This document shows, piece after piece, positions 14,347-18,276 of a DNA stretch of 18,276 bases. The stretch is taken from NCBI GenBank assembly GCA_017553815.1, contig JAFZJT010000222.1, positions 1-18,276 on the forward strand, written 5' to 3'. The notes under the pieces are model-generated. The model did not search any database, was not told where the DNA came from, and worked only from the letters and a program-made list of their open reading frames with translations. Each line of letters opens with the position of its first letter. Position 1 is the stretch's first letter. This stretch comes from Clostridia bacterium (GTDB lineage: Bacteria; Bacillota_A; Clostridia; Christensenellales; CAG-138). The translations under genes were made by a program, and so were the position numbers.

Positions 14347-15154
14347 ATAATAACAAGCGCGAAGTGCTTCAGGCACTGCTTGAACCATCCGAGGAGGATC
14401 CGGTTCCCTCCTCGCGAGATCTCGGCGAAGCCGATCGGTCAAAGTTTCGCCGCCGGACTGAACAGACGGTCCACTCTTACTTACTTCTTCGTCGGCCTCG
14501 GTCGACCCCCGCCGATCCCTTGGCGCCGCGGCATTGTCTGTCCGGGTTAGCTCCCCGGAAACACAGACCATCCGCTTCCTCGCAATATTGCGCCGGGATC
14601 CTTGGATATCCCGCCGAAGCATCGGCGTGCTGATACATCAATTCTTCATCCTTCAAGCCGATGAGCCGAAAGGTCACATCGGCGGCGTAACTCAAGGCTT
14701 CTTCCAAGCTTTTTCGCGGCGGATCTCGATGCATGGATCTTCCAGATCGGTTGTTACGGCGATCCGCAGGCTCAATGAGCACCGTATTATCGGAAAATGC
14801 CCGATATCCGTCACGATGAGCAATGTTTTTCCTTCCATTGAGCCGCTCCTGACCCTGGGGCGGCTCGTATGCTATCATTCCTGCGGGAAGTTCTTCCTCC
14901 CAATTGTCTTGCCGCAGGTTGATATAAAGATTGCGTCCGGTTCCAAAGCGATCGACCTCCTGAACCGAACCGACTGAATGACCCTCCCAGTCTTTACGAT
15001 CGCAGACGCATCAGGCAGTCTTGTTCCTGCCTGCCGATCAGATATTATCGCCTCGCGAGATCTGTATTGCCAATGAGGGGAGACGGGTGAACCGGCCTGT
15101 CCCCCGAGAATAGGCGGCTCCGAGCTTGGCTCCTGAGCCGCCGCTCTTTTTTTT
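14347..15154 (+). ncRNA. Candidate large structured noncoding RNA (about 810 nt), no convincing ORF
   Basis: A strong promoter and a strong terminator enclose about 810 bases in which no frame has a credible protein. The + strand is a chain of perfect stems. Examples: CGAGGAGG (14390-14397) with 14407-14414; GTCTGTCCGGG (14536-14546) with 14554-14568, apart from a four-base bulge; GCCGATG (14657-14663) with 14677-14683, enclosing GCC-GAAA-GGT with a GNRA loop; TATCGG (14788-14793) with 14801-14806; GAGCCGC (14840-14846) with 14860-14866; CCTGCGG (14880-14886) with 14912-14918; CGGTTC (14938-14943) with 14962-14967; CAGGCAG (15012-15018) with 15027-15033. The 3' part shares sequence and fold with the trailer at 16946-17097. 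A large ornate RNA is one reading; a decayed sister of the protease cassette is the other. I cannot match it by eye to OLE, GOLLD or ROOL. Confidence 0.45.
15113..15154 (+). terminator. Strong rho-independent terminator of the ORF-less unit
   Basis: GGCGGCTC at 15113-15120 pairs perfectly with GAGCCGCC at 15135-15142, followed by GCTC and eight T residues (15147-15154). Confidence 0.92.
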
Positions 15155-15323
15155 GCCATTTTTGCGCCCGTCACCTTTTCTTCATATTAATATTCTATGC
15201 GCGATCTTTCGCATGTCCTCCGCGGGCTGTTCGCCTCAACTCATTCTTACATTCTGCGTTTTTCCATTTTTCGGAAACACATTGTTCCAATATGTGCAAA
15301 ACGCATAGTTGATTTGTGGATTT

Positions 15324-15402
15324 TGAATATTTCAATTAGTAGAAATATATTATTTTATGAAGCCAAAAACTATTGACTCCGGCATTATATATCTGTTACA
15401 AT
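15324..15402 (+). repeat. Second copy of the promoter-region block found at 14264-14340
   Basis: About 80 bases align with 14264-14340: GATATTTCATTTAGTA against GAATATTTCAATTAGTA, then AAATATATTATT in both, CCAAAA followed by TATTGAC, and TGTTACAAT at the end. I judge the identity at about three quarters. The two blocks lie directly upstream of two separate transcription units, so the cassettes share an ancestor or a regulatory module. The gap 15155-15323 before this block holds no gene or further structure that I can support. Confidence 0.75.
15373..15402 (+). promoter_or_regulatory. Predicted promoter of the secreted cysteine protease gene
   Basis: TTGACT at 15373-15378 and TACAAT at 15397-15402 are separated by 18 bp, in the same place as the promoter of the preceding unit. 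Confidence 0.65.
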
Positions 15403-15470
15403 CATAGTACGCTAACGAGCGGTCAAAGCTTTATGCACAGTTCTTTCGGCACATTGCCCTTGAAAAGACG

Positions 15471-15498
15471 GCGCGAAATCTCGGTTCCGATCTCGCGC
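15471..15498 (+). promoter_or_regulatory. Hairpin in the leader of the protease mRNA
   Basis: The leader is about 155 nt. GCGCGA at 15471-15476 pairs with TCGCGC at 15493-15498, and ATC with GAT inside it, around TCGGTTCC. There is no T run after it, so it is a leader structure and not a terminator. Its role (RNA stability or translation control) is unknown. Confidence 0.45.
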
Positions 15499-15564
15499 AG
15501 GTGATCGCAGCGTCAGTGAATATCCCCGAACGGTTATATGGGGAAAAATAAATGGAGGTTCATC

Positions 15565-16836
15565 ATGAACAAGAAACTATTCGCAAAAACCCTCTCCGCC
15601 GTGCTCGCCGTCATATTCGCTTTCGGCGTGCTGGTCACCCCCGCCACCCAGGTTCACGCAGCGGCTTCAAGAAAGATCGCCTACCTCGACATGATCGAAG
15701 CCGCGGGCATCAACTTCCTCAAGGCTCAGTACGATGCGAAGGAGATCACCTACACCTCCCTCGAAAAGAGCGACCTCGTTCCGATGTATGACGACGCGAA
15801 CGCGATCGTCGGCTACATCCTCATCCTCGACCGCGACGGCAGCAAGGACTACGTTGTTATCGACACTGTTCTCAACAAGATGGACGAGTTCGGCTTCGAC
15901 TCCGACGAGCTCACCGACGCCTTCAAGAACACCGAAAAGCTCCTCTACGCGGGCACTCTGAACTATGCCTACCGTGAGAACGGCCAGCTCAAGAACCTCG
16001 GCGGCGAGGTCATCGATGAGAAGGAATTCTCCAAGGCTGTTGACAGCTTCAAGACCGTCGGCGCAATGGCCGCGACCCGCGTAAACGGCTGGGACGGCAT
16101 CATCGACTGGGCAAACATCGCCGATCGCGTCAACAATTGGCACAATGGCAAGCAGAACGCAAGCATCAGGACGAGCTTCATGTACTACCTCCCCGGCATC
16201 TATAGGGGCGGCGTGGCTTCCAACCTTGAATTCATCGATCAGAACGTTTACAATTACTACTACAACCAGTCGCACGGCACCCATGCGGACGGCACCTGCG
16301 GCCCCACCGCGATGGCGAATATGTTCATCTATTTCGATAGGCAGCTCGGCAAGACCAACGCGCTTGTGAACGATAACGCTCACAGCACCTTCACCTCCTT
16401 CATGTACCACACCGATTGGTTCAACTGGACCGGCTTGAACTGGTGGAACAAGACCATCTCCGGCTTCAGAGCAGTTGCTTCCCAGCAGGGCTACACCGCC
16501 AACGTCAAGGCCTACAACAATGCCAACTGGAGCTGCTTCAAGTATCTGCTTCAGGATCAGAACATGCCCGTGTACGCCTGCTTCGCTGTCAACACCGATT
16601 ACGAAGGCTACTGGAACCATGCGGTCGTAATTCTCGGCGCCGAGGAGTTTGAGCTCAAGTACTCCACCTCCAGCTCCTACTGGTTCTTCGGCTGGCACGA
16701 AAAGGTCACCTGGCACACCGAGTATCTGCAGTATCTGCGCGTTATCGACGGCTGGTACTCCTCCAACTCTGCCCGCTTCGTTGACTTCAACGGCTACTAC
16801 ACCAAGAGCCAGGCAATCGGCGTTGGGCTGAACTAA
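15565..16836 (+). CDS. Secreted C39-like (papain-fold) cysteine protease
   Basis: The 423-residue protein has a Sec signal peptide (MNKKLFAKTLSAVLAVIF onwards, cleavage near VHA-AA at about residue 33). A region at about 35-175 could act as a propeptide or inhibitory domain; it shows a YILILDRDG strand and an acidic helical part (EFGFDSDELTDAFKNTEKLL, in parts). The C-terminal domain has DGTCGPTAMANM with the putative catalytic C245, WNHAVVIL with H352, and VIDGWY with D395, the Cys-His-Asp order of Peptidase_C39_2-type enzymes. The start is ATG 15565, six bases after GGAGG; the in-frame ATG at 15538 would put a polar extension before the signal peptide. No ABC exporter or peptide substrate is nearby, so bacteriocin processing is unlikely; an extracellular hydrolase is more probable. 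It lies in the second of two tandem cassettes with RNA-rich flanks. Confidence 0.85.
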   Translation: MNKKLFAKTLSAVLAVIFAFGVLVTPATQVHAAASRKIAYLDMIEAAGINFLKAQYDAKEITYTSLEKSDLVPMYDDANAIVGYILILDRDGSKDYVVIDTVLNKMDEFGFDSDELTDAFKNTEKLLYAGTLNYAYRENGQLKNLGGEVIDEKEFSKAVDSFKTVGAMAATRVNGWDGIIDWANIADRVNNWHNGKQNASIRTSFMYYLPGIYRGGVASNLEFIDQNVYNYYYNQSHGTHADGTCGPTAMANMFIYFDRQLGKTNALVNDNAHSTFTSFMYHTDWFNWTGLNWWNKTISGFRAVASQQGYTANVKAYNNANWSCFKYLLQDQNMPVYACFAVNTDYEGYWNHAVVILGAEEFELKYSTSSSYWFFGWHEKVTWHTEYLQYLRVIDGWYSSNSARFVDFNGYYTKSQAIGVGLN

Positions 16837-16851
16837 GCTTCCTCGCATCGA

Positions 16852-17128
16852 CTCGGATCGCGCGTTTGAGAAAGCATCACTCCGCTTAATGCCTTCGGAT
16901 TCTCGGCTTAACGGGCTTTATTCAGAACGATCCGAGCGGTGAAAGTGTTTTTCCTCCCATCGAGCCGCTCAAAAGGGCGGCTCGATCTCTTTGGAGCGCG
17001 GATAAGAAAACAAAGTCCCGCGCTTACGAATCCAACCCGCTGCCCCACACTCTATTGATAAATAATGAGGGGACTCGGATGAACCGATCCGCTCCCCGGA
17101 AAACGGCGACGCTTGAATTGCCGCCGTC
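16852..17128 (+). ncRNA. Structured 3' trailer of the protease transcript, related to the RNA at 14824-15104
   Basis: The roughly 280 nt after the stop codon fold into several perfect stems. CTCGGATCG (16852-16860) pairs with 16928-16936 and encloses a nested stem: CCG, TTAA and GCC from 16882 with GGC, TTAA and CGG ending 16914. ATCGAGCCGC (16959-16968) pairs with 16977-16986. AGCGCGG (16995-17001) pairs with 17018-17024. GGGGA (17069-17073) pairs with TCCCC (17093-17097), with TCGG-ATGAA-CCGA inside. ACGGCG (17104-17109) pairs with 17123-17128. The order of the middle three, and the linker sequence before them, repeat in the upstream unit. The trailer is too long and too structured to be a simple terminator. 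Confidence 0.6.
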
Positions 17129-17172
17129 TCATAGGGCAACTATGTGACAGGTCGGCAAGCCATTACGGAAAA

Positions 17173-17211
17173 CACAGGCACCACAGATCGAAATGGTCTG
17201 TGGTGCTTGTG
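17173..17211. terminator. Bidirectional terminator between the protease cassette and the AAA pseudogene
   Basis: GCACCACAGATC pairs with GGTCTGTGGTGC around a short GAAAT loop, with outer CACA/TGTG pairing, spanning 17173-17211. T-rich sequence follows on both strands: CTTTAATTAAT on plus and TTTT on minus. It begins two bases beyond the pseudogene stop codon at 17214. Confidence 0.82.
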
Positions 17212-17213
17212 CT

Positions 17214-18089
17214 TTAATTAATGAATTCGTTTTTTATAAGAGTGGACTGCACTATTGCTTGAGCGACAACCCCATAGTAATTACCAACTGCCGTTAAGCC
17301 TTTATCGGTCAATAAGGTATGGGTCAGCGGGTTGATACACTCGAAGTTTAGACTCTCATTCTCCAGCCGTAGTATCAGAAGTTAAGATACCTCTGGCTTT
17401 TAACACTTCAGTATTTAGGGCATCCTCTATGTCATTTTTTAGCGTACGCATATTCTTGTAGTAACCACGCCGGATTGCCTCTAAAAAGGTGTTTAAAACC
17501 CCGTTTCTTTCTATTAGTTTTTGATCTTCACCGCTCAATTGAGCATAGAGCACATTATAGTTTTTGGCAGCAATTTTCAGCTTGTCTTCTATGCTTATCT
17601 CATCAAATCTAATTACCTTTGAAAACCGTGAAAAAAAGGAGATCCGAGGCATTTTTCTGCTTCTTCTGCAGACTTATAATTACTTGTGCAAATGATGATG
17701 CACCTTTCAACATTTACACTATAATTTTTATCAACAAATAAGCCTTCATCAAACATTTGATAAAAGGCGTTATAGAAGAGGCTATTTACCTTGTCAAACT
17801 CATCTAACAAAATAACATTTGACTCTCTTCAAATCAGTTCTCGAGCAAAGCTATCCTCTCCGTGCTCTCCTCCAAATATATACTTATACGCCTCTCCTGT
17901 CTGTTGCATAGAAAACTGTATACGCAACATTTCTCCGCCAAATTTAGAGTTGATGAATTTCGCAGTTTCTGTTTTTCCAACACCTGAATCACCCAAAAAC
18001 AGTATTGTAATTGGCTTTTTTCTCTGCGGATTTACCAGAGAATACAACGCCGGCAAAAGTCTGCGAAGGACATTTGGCTGACCTATGGA
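17214..18089 (-). pseudogene. Broken ClpB-like AAA+ ATPase gene
   Basis: Read through three lesions, the minus strand encodes SIGQPNVLRRLLPAL, then a Walker A loop GDSGVGKTETAK, then RESNVILLDEFDKVN (Walker B DEFDK), then CIIICTSNYKS (sensor 1) and FSRFSKVIRFDE, the C-terminal part of a ClpA/B D2-type AAA module. The lesions are an in-frame TGA at 17829-17831 just before RESNV; a one-base loss in a run of seven T near 17633-17639, after CLGSPFF; and another frame change between about 17356 and 17395, after which ENESLNFECINPL runs to a TAA at 17214 just ahead of the terminator. The N-terminal part and any start codon are missing; an in-frame TGA in the palindrome at 18093-18106 limits the reading upstream. 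The partner or substrate is unknown. Confidence 0.82.
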
Positions 18090-18092
18090 AAC

Positions 18093-18106
18093 GCTGATTA
18101 ATCAGC
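18093..18106. repeat. Perfect 14-bp palindrome GCTGATTAATCAGC
   Basis: The palindrome lies just where recognisable coding sequence of the AAA pseudogene stops, and supplies the in-frame TGA upstream of it. It could be an old junction or a protein binding site. The stretch 18107-18276 has no gene that I can support. Confidence 0.5.
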
Positions 18107-18206
18107 CTGTGTAGTCTTGAATCTACCTGAAATTGTTTTTTCCGTTGATTCGTTATCAAATTGCCCGAAATGGGTCAGAAAGCAACGGTTTTTAGGCTAT
18201 ATTGCT

Positions 18207-18238
18207 GCCCATTTTGTGGATAAGTAGACCAAATGGGC
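18207..18238. repeat. Hairpin with a perfect DnaA-box sequence in its loop
   Basis: GCCCATTT at 18207-18214 is the exact reverse complement of AAATGGGC at 18231-18238. The 16-base loop starts with TGTGGATAA (18215-18223), the complement of the DnaA box TTATCCACA. A related element, CCCGAAATGGG, lies about 40 bp to the left. One isolated box does not make an origin; tandem ATGGGC-like elements of this sort also occur at ends of some insertion sequences. Confidence 0.45.
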
Positions 18239-18276
18239 GCACTTATCCCATACAAAACTCTTTTGTTCGCCCGGCA

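Noticed and set aside
14477..14977. Overlapping open frames on both strands (133 codons minus, 147 codons plus) within the ORF-less unit
   Set aside because: Neither has a convincing ribosome binding site, signal or domain. The + frame does not match the promoter-proximal part of the transcript, and the residues follow from the stem-loop sequence. I keep a small chance that one is real.
15565..16836. Bacteriocin-processing C39 peptidase
   Set aside because: The protein has its own Sec signal and is not fused to an ABC transporter, and no double-glycine leader peptide gene is seen nearby.
15667..16848. A 393-codon open frame on the minus strand opposite the cysteine protease gene
   Set aside because: It is an antisense shadow caused by strong codon bias in the real gene; it has no ribosome binding site, and the + strand has a signal peptide and catalytic motifs.
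17829..17831. TGA recoding (Trp, Gly or selenocysteine) in the AAA ATPase
   Set aside because: TGA ends several good genes in this window, there is no visible SECIS-like need, and two further frame breaks show the gene is decaying.

Overview
The window looks like chromosomal DNA from a low- to mid-GC Gram-positive bacterium of the Clostridia class, probably a gut or rumen lineage. The evidence is the gene order rpmH-rnpA-yidD-yidC-jag(khpB)-mnmE, strong GGAGG ribosome binding sites, sigma-A type promoters (TTGACA/TATAAT), a long-form ribosome hibernation factor, a class of YidC without the large Gram-negative periplasmic domain, and secreted proteins with Gram-positive signal peptides. TGA behaves as a normal stop codon.

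Layout. 1-509: the tail of an unidentified + strand gene, then a small two-helix membrane protein. 536-2395 (minus): a ferredoxin-like protein and a P-loop kinase-like protein in one operon, followed by an XRE-type regulator; a 27-bp copy of the kinase 5' end lies at 536-562. 2529-3502: a divergent pair of XRE regulator and membrane protein whose shared promoter carries two direct repeats 21 bp apart. 3587-6329: a secreted metzincin-like protease and a lipoprotein in one operon, bounded on the far side by a 124-bp copy of the glgB 3' end. 6646-8469: glgB, glycogen branching enzyme. 8546-13115: the conserved mnmE-jag-yidC-yidD-rnpA-rpmH operon, read right to left. 13428-14150: hpf with its own promoter and terminator, divergent from rpmH.

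14192-17211 is the most unusual part. It holds two tandem transcription units with related promoter regions and related 3' RNA structures. The second unit encodes a secreted C39-like cysteine protease between a structured leader and a roughly 280-nt structured trailer. The first unit has a strong promoter (14312-14340) and a strong terminator (15113-15154) but no convincing ORF over about 810 nt; instead it is a chain of perfect stem-loops. I regard it as a candidate large structured noncoding RNA, or else the non-coding remains of a sister cassette.

17214-18276: a ClpB-like AAA ATPase pseudogene on the minus strand with one in-frame TGA and two frameshifts, then a stretch with a 14-bp palindrome and a hairpin that holds a perfect DnaA-box sequence in its loop.

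How the parts fit together: the core operon handles tRNA processing (RNase P), tRNA wobble modification (MnmE), membrane protein insertion (YidC, YidD) and RNA binding (Jag/KhpB). The accessory segments around it (protease plus lipoprotein, XRE pairs, the tandem cassettes, the AAA pseudogene) look gained, duplicated or decaying, and gene-end duplications mark at least two of the junctions.
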